Shown piece by piece: positions 32,492 to 44,491 of a DNA stretch of 64,000 nucleotides (the stretch's first letter is position 1; the number at the start of each line of letters is the position of its first letter). The notes below the pieces were generated by a model. That model was not told the DNA's origin, ran no database searches, and saw only the letters and a program-made list of their open reading frames with translations. The stretch is from Harmonia axyridis (taxonomy: Eukaryota; Arthropoda; Insecta; Coleoptera; Coccinellidae). The translations under genes were made by a program, and so were the position numbers. The stretch is taken from positions 32,232,001 through 32,296,000 of the forward strand of contig NC_059504.1 in the NCBI RefSeq assembly GCF_914767665.1, written 5' to 3'.

Positions 32492-34212
32492 TTCCTTTTT
32501 GCCTTTAACCTTTACTTCCTAAATTTGCTTCAGATACACAGATTATATGTTTTCCTTTATTTTTGACAATTATTATCGTTTATCTTTGTAGCATAGCTAC
32601 TATTATCGTATCTTCGTAGCGTGGCTACTATTATCGTATCTTTGTAGCATGGCTACTATTATCGTATCTTTGTAGCGTGGCTACTATTATCGTATCTTTG
32701 TAGCATAGCTACTATTATCGCTTATCGTTGTACCACTATTAGTTTATGGTGGCTACTATTTATCTTATCGTTGTAGTATGGATACTACTTATATTTACCT
32801 TTAAAGTTGTTAATCTGACTGAAGTGTCTTTTAGATATGCAGAGCAAATTGATTTTGGCGTAACTGAGAGTATACTTTGGAAAAATTTATTATTTTGGGT
32901 CTGAACAGATTCAGTTTTTTTTTTATTTTCTGTGTACTGTTGCAATTTCCCGTTTCCTTATTTTTCCTTCAATTTCCATTTTATCTTATCGTTATCGTTG
33001 CAAGTTATATACTTGCTGGCGCCCAACTTAACGTTGCTGTGAACTTTCGGTTATATCACTTCAATGGAGAGGGAGGTAGGGAAGTGAATCCTTGAGCTCA
33101 GTTGATTCATATACACGTCAGTACAGAACATCTTTGTACACATTATTTGACTATTTTGAGCCATTTATGGCTGATTTTTCACAGACGGCGTTAATTATCT
33201 TTTACCTACTTTGTCGAATGTTATCGCATTTTTTCGTGGTCGATAAATATCGATTTTACCTTACCTTTTCATTACCGGATTTGACGTTATATTTGCTAAT
33301 TTTGGATTTACCTCAATTTAGTTTCATTATCGGATTTGACATCGTTCTATGCAAGAAACATAGAATGATGGAGTCATTTTTGAAAATTTTGGACTCAAAC
33401 TAAAAATCTTCCATGCCCCCCCTTTCTGGTTCACCTTCGTCTCGGGTGCCAGGAAGATTTTTCTTGTTGTGCGACGGCACCTTTTAAATTCATTAACTTT
33501 TGTTTAGTTGAGACGGTTTTTTTAGTTTTCATTTTTATAACCGCAGCACTGTTTACTTTTTAGTAGCAGTGGCTGAAATTTATATTGAGATTTTTGACGA
33601 TAGGTCGTTTGGGCATGACTTTCCAGAATCGGTAGGATGATGGTATTTCACATCAGTGTGAGGCATCCTCATCCCTCTTTCGTTTTTTAGAGAGAGGCCT
33701 TCAGCAACCGACTTCTGTTTCACCTTTTCACTCAACTCTGAGTAATTTAAATATTTAGGGTGTTAAGAAGTTCTCATTGAGCTCCTTTACACTCATCTCT
33801 CTTTCGTTTTTTAGAGAGAAGCCTTAGGCAACTGAAGTCTGTTTCACTTTTTCCCTCATTTCCTTTTTCCTTAGTGCTCAGGTCGTTCCTAAATTTGGTT
33901 GACTATTTGTTCGATATATATTTTTTTCAACTTGCCTTCAGCAATTGGTCATAATATTTGGCATTTCATATTTCAAATTGGTTACATTCGATAGGTTTTG
34001 GGTAAGACATGGTACGTTTGCGGAATTCTCCCTTGTAATATATCACACTAATTATAACTTTTATCATTTGCTCCAGTTGACAAGTCGGAGTATGTTTTCT
34101 TTTGACGTGCTGTGCTTGATCTGATGCCATCGAGTATTTTTGTTTTTGAGATATTCATACATAAAGAAAAAAAAAATTTTTTTTTTTTTTCTTTTTCCTG
34201 GTGAGAGGTGTG
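32492..34212 (+). other. Gypsy-1 3' untranslated region
   Basis: 1.7 kb without a convincing gene. It holds the 28 bp minisatellite at 32567-32790 and a repeated CTCTCTTTCGTTTTTTAGAGAGA hairpin-like block at 33679 and 33799. It ends CTGGTGAGAGGTGTG before the LTR, a poor polypurine tract. Confidence 0.6.
32567..32790 (+). repeat. 28 bp minisatellite inside gypsy-1
   Basis: Six to seven units of type CTACTATTATCGTATCTTTG followed by TAGCRTGG. Each unit carries a small palindrome (GTAGCnTGGCTAC). Confidence 0.85.
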
Positions 34213-35267
34213 TGCAACGATTTTGCACGCTTCATTCCATGTTACGCTACTGGAATTTTTGAAGACGCAGTAATTTGTCAATTAATCGTTTCATATCGTG
34301 TACTTTCGGTCGGAATGCAGATGGGCGTTTCTGGAGAGAATTTTCTGAAAGATTTTCAATGACGATTGAGACTCCAGCAAGAATAAGTAGATTTAGTAGT
34401 AGATTTACATTTCAGTCATTATTAATTTAATTTGAGACTCGGAATCTTATTTATCGGCGAGAATTGTGTCGGGATTCTCGGTAAGTGTTAACATGAATAT
34501 TAGTATTCAACAAGTAATAATCTCACCAGAATGAATCAATTTAATTTGAAACAGTAGTTTTTTTTCTAGAGTCATCCATCTTGTCGAAACGTATTTCAGG
34601 TTTGGTAGAATTCTTTTTGTGTCAAATAATGTCAGCAAAACTCCTTCTCAGGTTTATTTGATAATAAATGTAATGATTTCTTTGTAATTTCTTGGTTAGA
34701 AATCCGAGAAGGAGTTGTAAATTCAGTTAACATATTCTGATATCATTTTTGTTCATTTTCTCAAAGCACCTCCCGTGGGATTAGAACGAAGAAAACCTCC
34801 CGTGGGATTAGAACGAAGAAAACCTCCCGTGGGATTAGAACAGGAACCTTTCTTGGGATTGAAAATTATCAAGAACTACTTCCTTGAGATACAGAATTTG
34901 GGATAGTACGTATGTTAGACCACTTTAGTTCCTGAATCTGAAAGAATTCCTGCGAAATACCTGGCATTATCACACCAACTTCGTTGAATAAGGACTGGAG
35001 TACTATAGCTTCCTGATAAGAATTGGTGTTCAGAAGGCTGAAGATAATATACAGAAGAGGTTCCATCCTAGTGGCAGAGTGGCTCATTTAAAATCGTTTT
35101 AAGTTAAGTTTCTATTTTATTATTTGTTTGGAGTGAAAAGGATCGATCATTGTATATTTTGATTTTATTAAATTTGTAAAAACCTGGGTAGGAGTTTTGT
35201 TGCCAAATAAGCCAAACCACCCCTAGAAATTAGTCCTTAGAGTCTCATGGGCAATTGTAACGTTACA
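34213..35267 (+). repeat. 3' LTR of Ty3/gypsy element 1
   Basis: Partner of 26762-27816, also 1055 bp. It is followed by the target duplication ATAC at 35268-35271, after which PLE-C resumes. Confidence 0.9.
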
Positions 35268-35911
35268 ATACTCTGTTAGTTATACGTCTGTTGGTTTGTC
35301 CTATGTATGTTCTAGGACATGCGGAACATGGTATCTCGTATACTCCTTGAGACTCGTTATCGATCGTATCCTTTGGTGTTCGAAGAAATTTGGAAATTTT
35401 GTTATCGGCTGTGAAAACTGTTTTTTTATCCTGTTTTCGTAGTATGCGACTGATTTTGTCAGTGACACCTTTGATAAAAGGTAGAAAAGCTTTATGAGGG
35501 AAATTTTCTGGAGGATTTTTGTGCTGTTGTGTATGGGTCTGATGTCGGTTGATGGCTTTCTGAACTTGTTGACTGTTGTAGCCATTCTGTTGTAGGGCGG
35601 TTTGAAGGATGTTGATTTCTTTTTGAATGTGTAGGTTATCTGTCAGTTTTATGGATCTATGGATTAAGGAGTTCAATACGGAGTTGATTTGAGACGGATG
35701 ATGGTGTGAATTTGCATTCAGGTAGCGGTTTGTGTGGGTTGGTTTTCTGTAAATCGTGTGTGTGAAGGAAACGTTGGATTTCGCTACGAGGACATCAAGA
35801 AAAGGGAGTGAGTTGTTGGTTTCAACTTCCATAGTGAATTTGATATGGACATTTATTAATATAAATGTACATCTGAATAATTTCAGATGATCAAAGAAGT
35901 CTTGGAGAGTT
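35268..35911 (-). pseudogene. PLE-C RT C-terminus to GIY-YIG start
   Basis: Minus frame 35268-35832 encodes TNNSLPFLDVLVAK, YRKPTHTNRYLNANSHHHPS (RT thumb), the linker, and the GIY-YIG beginning VYEIPCSACPRTYIGQTNRR. It is cut by the gypsy insertion; the rest is at 26075-26760. Upstream (35840-35911) LQDFFDHLK precedes it with small gaps. It then joins abruptly to a second PLE-C copy at 35912. Confidence 0.8.
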
Positions 35912-36395
35912 ATCTATCGATGTGTTGCCATGAGACAGGAAATCAAAGGTTTCCAAGTGTTGAGTAATCTTTGACCATCATCCCGTTTGTTGAGGCAATT
36001 GGGACGTTTTTCGATCTCAAGTGCTTCACGGATTATCCTACATGTGAGGGTTCTCTCTGCAGAGATGGTCTTACATCCCTCAAAATCAACGTTATGTCCT
36101 ATTTCAGAGTAGTGTTTGAATAGGGCAGATGTTGGATCTCCTTGGCGTATTGCGAGTTGGTGCTCATATACTCTGTTAGTTATACGTCTGTTGGTTTTTC
36201 CTATGTTTGTTCTAGGACATGCGGAACATGGTATGTCGTATACTCCTTGAGACTCGTTATCGATCGTATCCTTTGGTGTTCGAAGAAATTTGGAAATTTT
36301 GTTATCGGCTGTGAAAACTGTTTTTATTTCCTGTTTTCGTAGTATGCGACTGATTTTGTCAGTGACACCTTCGATAAAAGGTAGAAAAGCTTTTT
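35912..36395 (-). pseudogene. PLE-C second, truncated GIY-YIG copy
   Basis: A tandem repeat of the C-terminal domain lying 5' of the first: KISRILRKQ, TVFTADNKISKFLRTP, VYDIPCSACPRTNIGK, YEHQLAIRQGDPTSA to MATHR. It is uninterrupted by gypsy, so it shows the empty site. This is the same layout as in PLE-A and PLE-B, where a truncated C-terminal copy precedes a longer one. Confidence 0.8.
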
Positions 36396-36537
36396 CAAAG
36401 GTGTCACTGACAAAATCGGTAGCATGTCATGTGGAAAGGATAACGAGTGTAATTGTTCATAAAACATGGTATAAGGAAAAGGACAGTCCCTCCCAGAGAA
36501 ATGAATGCCGCAAGCCCGAAACACGTGTCTACGGTTA
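36396..36537 (+). mobile_element. Further PLE-like fragment, inverted
   Basis: The plus strand reads KGVTDKIGSMSCGK, echoing GVTDKISRIL read on the minus strand just to the left, so this is another inverted PLE junction. It ends GCAAGCCCGAAACACGTGTC, a PLE-tip-like GAAA segment. Confidence 0.45.
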
Positions 36538-38965
36538 GAAACACTTTTTTCCTTTATAGTTTTTTCCTATTCGACCCGGTTACAAAGATACAGGCTGTTG
36601 AAAATCGATAAAAAAATGTGATTTTCAGCTATATCTCGTGAATGGTTCTATTGAAAGAAATGATATTTGGAATATAGCTTTTCCTTGATGTGGTACATCT
36701 TCTTCGAACACAAGATTCCCTACATATCTTCCAGTTTCTTCATCATGAACATTACATCACATAAAAATAACAGAAATTCGAAGAACCCAACTTTCAAAGG
36801 TAATTTGAACGTTCATTGAACAATATTTGGCTAATTTGAAAAATAAAAGTATTCTTCATATTTTCTCCTACAAAGCGCCGTTTTCGAACTTGATCTTAAA
36901 AAAAAAAATTATCTGTGAAATTCGACAAATTGGGTACTTTGGCTACATGCAACTCTGTTCTGTTGTGGAAAAAAAACCACAGAAATGAATATTTACTATG
37001 ATGTCATGTCTCAGATTTTAAAATTGAAGTACTAGCCAACTTAGTTTGAAAATGAAGTTATTTGAATAAGCTCACCTCAACTCTTCTATTTGATTACAAA
37101 TTATTGAGCTTTGACAGAGCTCTTATAAGAAGAAGATACTTCATTAAAATCAACATTCTATTTTGAAAAGTCCAGATTTTCCATAAAGCCCATGTTTAAA
37201 AAGGTTTTCACAAAATAGTCCCATTATAATGACAACAGTCAATATCCCACTTAAGGCTGCTGCTGCTATCGAACAATACTGTATTCTTCGAGGGTCATTC
37301 AAACTCACATCGGAACATACCACTAAGTACATACTAGACAAATTTTCATGTGATTGAGATTAAATACTTTTATTCTTTTGCTATTCCATAAATTCATCCT
37401 AGAGCATATGATTGACATACTTCGAAGAGTGCCATAATTGTTTTAATATGAAAACAAATAGGTGAGTTGAAAGAAACAGGATATTCAACTGTGGATATTT
37501 ATATTGAATACCTCTCATTTATTTTCAATGGCAAAATCAAGATGAATCAAGTAGTAGAGTTGGCTGTAATGTAGGTACATATTATAGAACAAATTTGATT
37601 ACAAGTGGAGTCTAACATTTTCCATTGATTACAGAGCCATAAAACTTGATTTCCATATTTTCACACTGATGGCTCCAAAAATATTGAAGCAGATCATTAT
37701 TCTTATTTTTATGAGATTGTTGGAACAAATCAAATGCTTCATTTCATAAAGGAATTACTTTCTATCAGAATGCACACTTATTTATTTTGTATCCACACAA
37801 TTATTTCGGAAATTATTTTTAAATTTCTCGAAAATATGTATGGAACTTCAATATTATGTTGGGATTCGTCAAATCTTCGATGAATTTCATTTCAGGCTAA
37901 CATAATATCAAATATCATAATAACAACAACAGTAAGTAATCTTTACAGATAGCATTGATATAGTTCAAATATTGAATGAATTTTTGGAATGTTCAGATAT
38001 TAAAATATAAGCAATATTTGTAAAATAGGTAAAATAGAAATTTAAAATGGATTCAACAGATTGATGAAAGATATAGAAGAATCTTGTTTATACAGTAGAT
38101 ACCTACTAATATTGGATGTTTGATCCCTCATATGAAAATAACCCAACCTTATCCTTTATTCTCTCTGGGTTTTTGAGGGTGGGAAAGTCAGAGAAAATAA
38201 GAAATCAATCAAACACAGAGTAAGCTACCAATCTGGGTACATGCTAAATGCGAACCCATTAAATCACCAATAAGTGATTTGAGAAGAAGAAGAAGAAGAA
38301 CAACAGGGTAGTCTGTAAATGAATATTTTAGGTTAGAACAGAACATGGATTATTCGAACTGCTGTGTTTAAATTTGCACCCTCGAAATTTGAGGTTCAAA
38401 CTTAAAACCACAGACTACTAGTCTGTGTTAAAAATTTTACAGATGAATATTATTTATTTGAGAATATGAGGTTGAATGGAAATTCTGGTACGAAATGAAA
38501 TAAACAACGATATATTATAAATGCGATATAATAAATGAATGGGTATGAATTATGAATATCAGAACTAAGCTAATATGGGTGGTAGCGAGCTCAATTCGTT
38601 ATGATTATCGAAAATGAAATAGAAAATCAAGAAAAAAATATTTAATCTTTATCGTCAATGAAATTGGGATAACTCATTTATTGTATCATAAATAATACTT
38701 TGTTCAACGAATGGAATGTTAAAAAAGAGTTAATGATGGTTTTCCAATCTAGTAGATTATTTCCAAGGTTCAAATTGTATATCTTTTACTTGCGAAAACT
38801 TCAGTGTTCCGGTTACCAGGGGTATATTTGCTCATTATGAAAATTTAAAATGGCTATATCTTTTTAACAGGGCCGAATCGGAAAAAATGGTAAATGAAAA
38901 AAGTGTTTCTTTTGACCTCTAGAATCTTCGGTTAAAATATATGTACAAGTCAAAAACTCACCCTG
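36538..38965. mobile_element. Foldback-like element C, copy 2
   Basis: Reverse-oriented relative to 17902-19839, with matching blocks across most of its length (for example GGGTGGTAGCGAGCTCAATT). The left terminus is truncated by about 60 bp. The right end is CTCACCCTG before TATA. It carries about 500 bp of extra sequence around 37750-38310 that copy 1 lacks. Confidence 0.7.
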
Positions 38966-38981
38966 TATATGTATATATATA

Positions 38982-39019
<38 letters not shown>

Positions 39020-39020
39020 T
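38966..39020. repeat. (TA)n microsatellite
   Basis: TA-rich array at the left edge of the PLE-B array. Confidence 0.9.
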
Positions 39021-39908
39021 ATATTAACTATTGTTGTAAGAGCCAAAATAAATATATTGAATGAAATTTAAGGGTCTTTAGGCTCGGGTTTTGGGAGTAA
39101 ATGATTGACTACTCTTTATTCTATGCCAAGCTTTCGCATTAATTTAATGCTTCTTCAGGGCTTCTGCAAAAGATCAATAATATACAATTAATAAATAACA
39201 AATTTTAGAAAACAAACAAATTTACTCACTGAAAGTGAGGTTTTACATGGATAACATCTGCCACAAACGTTGTAACCAATAAAAACAAAAAGTTATATTT
39301 TGATTTCATAGGAATTCTCCAAAAACACGTCAACTAAATCTATTTTCTCTAATTCTGTGGTTATTCCGTTCATTCTTCCACATCTTGTAGAACAAAATCG
39401 TGCGAGAATATATCAGAAACGCACAGTTTTCATGGTTATGTTTCATTATTCTATGTTGGTACTCCGAACTTTCCGCCACGGCTTTATCTGTCAATTCATC
39501 AATTTGCCTTAAAGAAATCAGTTCTGCCAACCAACATTTTTCAATGCAAATATCACTAAATTATATTTATGGAAATATTTCATCAATTTCAATGAAAATG
39601 CAATGAATTAGAGAAAATAATGTATAATACTCGTACAGAAGGCTCATTCTACCACTCGTTCATTCAAAAACTCGCCACTTCGTGGCTCGTTTTTGAATTT
39701 TGAACTCGTGGAAGAATATCAATGCCTTCTGCACTTGTATTATAAATAACTATTACAATTTAAAAACTCTTCCGGTTGATAATCTTATTTATACACAATT
39801 TAGTAACTCTCATCTAAGATAACACAATAATGACATTTGATTTTTGATGGTTATGTTTCTGTTATTATAGAAAACTAGTCTCTCACTCCTCTATGTTCCC
39901 TGTCTTCT
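39021..39908 (-). repeat. PLE-B pseudo-LTR, 3' of the minus copy
   Basis: Matches 42371-42850 and 46952-47394 apart from the unclassified repeat inserted at 39342-39755. A hammerhead-like core (minus strand, about 39135-39165) lies near its tip. Confidence 0.8.
39342..39755. repeat. Unclassified interspersed repeat, copy 2
   Basis: Homologous to 1685-2112. The intact pseudo-LTRs read ATCTATTTTACAATTTAAAA here, so the insertion point is defined. The duplication is no more than 2-4 bp (TT) and therefore ambiguous. Confidence 0.65.
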
Positions 39909-42367
39909 TTATTCATCTATTGGGCCGTCATAAAAAGGTTCCATTTTTATCCTTTCTAACAAATAACTGTATATAGAGCTTAGTTTGTTCGTATCTGTCT
40001 TCTTATTTATGGTTTCATCTTCTTTGTTTATGTTAATCATTTCGTGAATCAATCTTTTTTGATAATTTCTCTCTGTTTTGAGTACCTCAACACCTTCAAA
40101 ATTCACATGATGGTCCAGATCATGCGCATGCGCAGCCAATGCACATCTCTCTGGGTATTTTCTTATGTCCGATCTATGTAGCGCCACTCTACTTTTCAGC
40201 CATTGGGAGGTATGTCCTATATAACATTTGTCGCAAGTCTCACATTTTATTTTATAAACGACATTACTTTGGAAGGATGTTGGAATGGGGTCCTTTATTT
40301 TGGTGTACAATGTCTCCACCGTTTTTTGATTTTGGACTGCCATTTTGATGTTTTCCTCTCTGAACACATTTTTCAATTTTCCTGTCAAGTTTGTAACATT
40401 TGGATACGATGCATAATGTGTTCTATCTGTTGTCATATTTTGTTCTTCTGTTTGTTCATTTTGAGTGGTAGCATTAACATATAGTAATTTCTTAATCATG
40501 CTGTTAGGATAATCATTTACTTTAAGAATCTGGTGTAATTTTTTTAGTCCTTCTTCTATGAATGATTTATGGCATATTTTTGATATTCTTCTTTTCATTT
40601 GGTTTATTGTGTTAATTTTCACATTTATGCCATGGTCTGAGTGGAAATGAATAATTTTGTCTGAATGTGTGTCCTTCCTATACCATTTCAATTTTACTAT
40701 TTTATCTTGTCTATATGCTCTAGTGTCTAGGAAGGGTACTGAGTGATGGAGATCTTCTGTTTCTAGTGTGAACTGTAAATCTACACAAACCGAGTTGAAC
40801 AAGTCAAGTGTCAGTTGAATAAATGTTTCTGGTACTATCATCATGATGTCATCCACAAACTTTTTTACGAATAGAACAGTATATGGTAATTTAGGTAAGA
40901 TTGAGTCCAACTGATGGTCCATAACATACTGTGCAGAATAGGGGACAACTTTGAGCCCATCGCGCATCCGAAAATTTGTTGATAAAATTCTCCCTGAAAC
41001 GTGCAGTAATTATTTTCAAGAAGAAAAGTGATTATTTCCATAAATAAATTCATGTCTAAGTTCGTGTGCGGTCTTATATTTTCCCACTTAAGCTTTAGAA
41101 TTTCGATGATTTTTTTCTTTTCCAAATTTCCGAACAAGTTGACAACGTCCAGTGATATTAGTCTGTGGTCATCTGGTATCTCGAAGTCATTAATTTCCTG
41201 TGCATACTGGAATGTGTCTTTGACGTAGTATCTATTGTCGGTATTATAAGCACTTTTTAGCGCATCCGCCATAAACTTCGACAGTGAATTTACTGGACTA
41301 TCTACGCCAGAAATAATTGGTCTTAGTGGATGTCCTTCCTTATGTAATTTTGGATTTCCATGAATTTTAGGTGCTACTCCATTATAAGTTTTCATTTCTT
41401 TGGCCTGTTTTGGTGTTATATATTTCTTCCGTTTTAACGTTTCAATGTATGAATTGCACTTTTTTTGAATGCTCTCTGTTGGGTCCCTAGATAGCTTTTT
41501 GAAGTCCTTAGAATGAAGTATAGTTTTCATTTTTTCCTTGTATATTTGATGATCCATAATGACAGTTTTACCGCCTTTGTCACTGTTTAAAACAACAAGG
41601 TCATCGTTGTTCTTTAGAAATTCTTTTGTCTCTCTAAACCATTCATTTGTTGGGTTTTTATTATCTACATTTTTATGTAAATAATTAGTAATAATGTTTG
41701 TTACTCTGGCTCTTTTAATATTCTTTTGTTCACTTTGCACGCCTTGGAGAATATACTCGGTGTCTGCTATTAGATTTTTAACATTTACATCTTTTTTTGT
41801 AGTTGGAACGTTGAACTTTGAGCCCAAGGATAGGAGGTTTTGTACTGTTTTCGGTATTGGTTTTTTTGATAGGTTTTTTATCCATTTTTCTTGTGTTTTT
41901 ATATATTGGATGTTGTCTCTGCTTAGGTTTCTTATTTTCTTCAGGTTATCTTCCTTGATTTTGTGAAATTTCTTGTTATATGCTATATTTATTCTTCTTT
42001 TGTATTCCACAAGTATGTTTTCCGGTAAATTCTGTAATTTTCTTGATATTTCTTCTGTGTATTTTTTCAACTTGTTTACTTTCTGATTTACTTGGCTTAA
42101 TTCAAGATTGAGGATCTTTTTGATCGTTTTGTCATTGAATTGTTTTATTGTCTTGTTGAGTCTATTGCTGTCATAATCGAAAAGACTCATTACACTCTTT
42201 AAATTCGATGTAATATGTTTCGGAATAATTCCCTGTCGTCTGCATTCTAAAAGAAATATACGTCGGTTTACGGCTGATGCCATCTTGTTGTTCGTTTTAC
42301 TCCAGATTTTCAGGTACTTAGTTGTTTCATGTCCATAATCCCTGCTGATGTCTTCAAAGAAACCCAT
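39909..42367 (-). pseudogene. PLE-B protein, minus copy, one frameshift
   Basis: The ATG at 42367 opens MGFFEDISRDYGHETTKYLK. The frame runs to about 40950, shifts by one base within GCAMGSKLSPIL, and resumes to 39909. Domains as in PLE-A: NRRIFLLECRRQGIIPKHI N-terminal block; KIHGNPKLHKEG and RPIISG RT fingers; ISLDVVNLFGN; catalytic KKFVDDIM (FVDD rather than YVDD); VPFLDTRAYR; GIY-YIG with VVYKIKCETCDKCYIGHTSQ and ALAAHAHDLDHH. All but one base is intact. Confidence 0.88.
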
Positions 42368-42370
42368 TTC

Positions 42371-42850
42371 TATTTAATAACTATTGTTGTAAGAGCCAAA
42401 ATAAATATATTGAATGAAATTTAAGGGTCTTTAGGCTCGGGTTTTGGGAGTAAATGATTGACTACTCTTTATTCTATGCCAAGCTTTCGCATTAATTTAA
42501 TGCTTCTTCAGGGCTTCTGCAAAAGATCAATAATATACAATTAATAAATAACAAATTTTAGAAAACAAACAAATTTACTCACTGAAAGTGAGGTTTTACA
42601 TGGATAACATCTGCCACAAACGTTGTAACCAATAAAAACAAAAAGTTATATTTTGATTTCATAGGAATTCTCCAAAAACACGTCAACTAAATCTATTTTA
42701 CAATTTAAAAACTCTTCCGGTTGATAATCTTATTTATACACAATTTAGTAACTCTCATCTAAGATAACACAATAATGACATTTGATTTTTGATGGTTATG
42801 TTTCTGTTATAATAGAAAACTAGTCTCTCACTCTTCTATGTTCCCTGTCT
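42371..42850 (-). repeat. PLE-B pseudo-LTR, 5' of the minus copy
   Basis: Same sequence as 44007-44488 in reverse orientation. The hammerhead-like core is on the minus strand near 42490-42515. Confidence 0.8.
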
Positions 42851-42853
42851 TCT

Positions 42854-43226
42854 TTATTCATCTATTGGGCCGTCATAAAAAGGTTCCATTTTTATCCTTT
42901 CTAACAAATAACTGTATATAGAGCTTAGTTTGTTCGTATCTGTCTTCTTATTTATGGTTTCATCTTCTTTGTTTATGTTAATCATTTCGTGAATCAATCT
43001 TTTTCGATAATTTCTCTCTGTTTTCAGTACCTCAACACCTTCAAAATTCACATGATGGTCCAGATCATGCGCATGCGCAGCCAATGCACATCTCTCTGGG
43101 TATTTTCTTATGTCCGATCTATGTAGCGCCATTCTACTTTTCAGCCATTGGGAGGTATGTCCTATATAACATTTGTCGCAAGTCTCACATTTTATTTTAT
43201 AAACGACATTACTTTGGAAGGAATTG
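42854..43226 (-). pseudogene. PLE-B truncated GIY-YIG copy, minus
   Basis: C-terminal domain only: SFQSNVVYKIKCETCDKCYI to EPFYDGPIDE, open frame. It lies upstream of the minus-copy pseudo-LTR and meets its plus-strand counterpart at 43226/43227, the centre of the array. Confidence 0.8.
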
Positions 43227-44006
43227 AAATAGTATAGGAAGGACACACATTCAGACAAAATTATTCATTTCCACTCAGAACATGGCATAAATGTGAAAAT
43301 TAACACAATAAACCAAATGAAAAGAAGAATATCAAAAATATGCCATGAATCATTCATAGAAGAAGGACTAAAAAAATTACACCAGATTCTTAAAGAAAAT
43401 GATTATCCTAACAGCATGATTAAGAAATTACTATATGCTAATGGTACCACTCAAAATGAACAAACAGAAGAACAAAATATGACAACAGATAGAACACATT
43501 ATGCATCGTATCCAAATGTTACAAACTTGACAGGAAAATTGAAAAATGCGTTCAGAGAGGAAAACATCAAAATTGCAGTCCAAAATCAAAAAACGGTGAG
43601 GTCATTGTACACCAAAATAAAGGACCCCATTCCAACATCCTTCCAAAGTAATGTCGTTTATAAAATAAAAGGTGAGACTTGCGACAAATGTTATATAGGA
43701 CATACCTCCCAATGGCTGAAAAGTAGAATGGCGCTACATAGATCGGACATAAGAAAATACCCAGAGAGATGTGCATTGGCTGCGCATGCGCATGATCTGG
43801 ACCATCATGTGAATTTTGAAGGTGTTGAGGTACTCAAAACAGAGAGAAATTATCAAAAAAGATTGATTCACGAAATGATTAACATAAACAAAGAAGATGA
43901 AACCATAAATAAGAAGACAGATACGAACAAACTAAGCTCTATATACAGTTATTTGTTAGAAAGGATAAAAATGGAACCTTTTTATGACGGCCCAATAGAT
44001 GAATAA
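43227..44006 (+). pseudogene. PLE-B truncated RT-end + GIY-YIG copy, plus
   Basis: Begins abruptly in the RT tail (YRKDTHSDKIIHFHS) and runs in one frame through QMKRRISKICHESFIEEGLK to the GIY-YIG domain and the stop at 44004-44006. One Cys of the domain (IKCETC) is Gly here. It precedes the plus-oriented pseudo-LTR and full ORF. Confidence 0.8.
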
Positions 44007-44488
44007 AGAAGACGGGGAACATAGAGGAGTGAGAGACTAGTTTTCTATAATAACAGAAACATAACCATCAAAAATCAAATGTCATTATTGTGTTATCTTA
44101 GATGAGAGTTACTAAATTGTGTATAAATAAGATTATAACCGGAAGAGTTTTTAAATTGTAAAATAGATTTAGTTGACGTGTTTTTGGAGAATTCCTATGA
44201 AATCAAAATATAACTTTTTGTTTTTATTGGTTACAACGTTTGTGGCAGATGTTATCCATGTAAAACCTCACTTTCAGTGAGTAAATTTGTTTGTTTTCTA
44301 AAATTTGTTATTTATTAATTGTATATTATTGATCTTTTGCAGAAGCCCTGAAGAAGAATTAAATTAATGCGAAAGCTTGGCATAGAATAAAGAGTAGTCA
44401 ATCATTTACTCCCAAAACCCGAGCCTAAAGACCCTTAAATTTCATTCAATATATTTATTTTGGCTCTTACAACAATAGTTATTAAATA
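44007..44488 (+). repeat. PLE-B pseudo-LTR, 5' of the plus copy
   Basis: Mirror of 42371-42850. The hammerhead-like core at about 44347-44372 has a stem II change (GAATTA opposite TAATGC), probably weakening it. Confidence 0.75.
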
Positions 44489-44491
44489 GAA

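Noticed and set aside
32567..32790. CRISPR-like array
   Set aside because: A continuous minisatellite with no unique spacers.
33092..33403. Envelope-like ORF in gypsy-1
   Set aside because: Short, no signal peptide-cleavage-transmembrane layout; likely chance frame in the 3' UTR.
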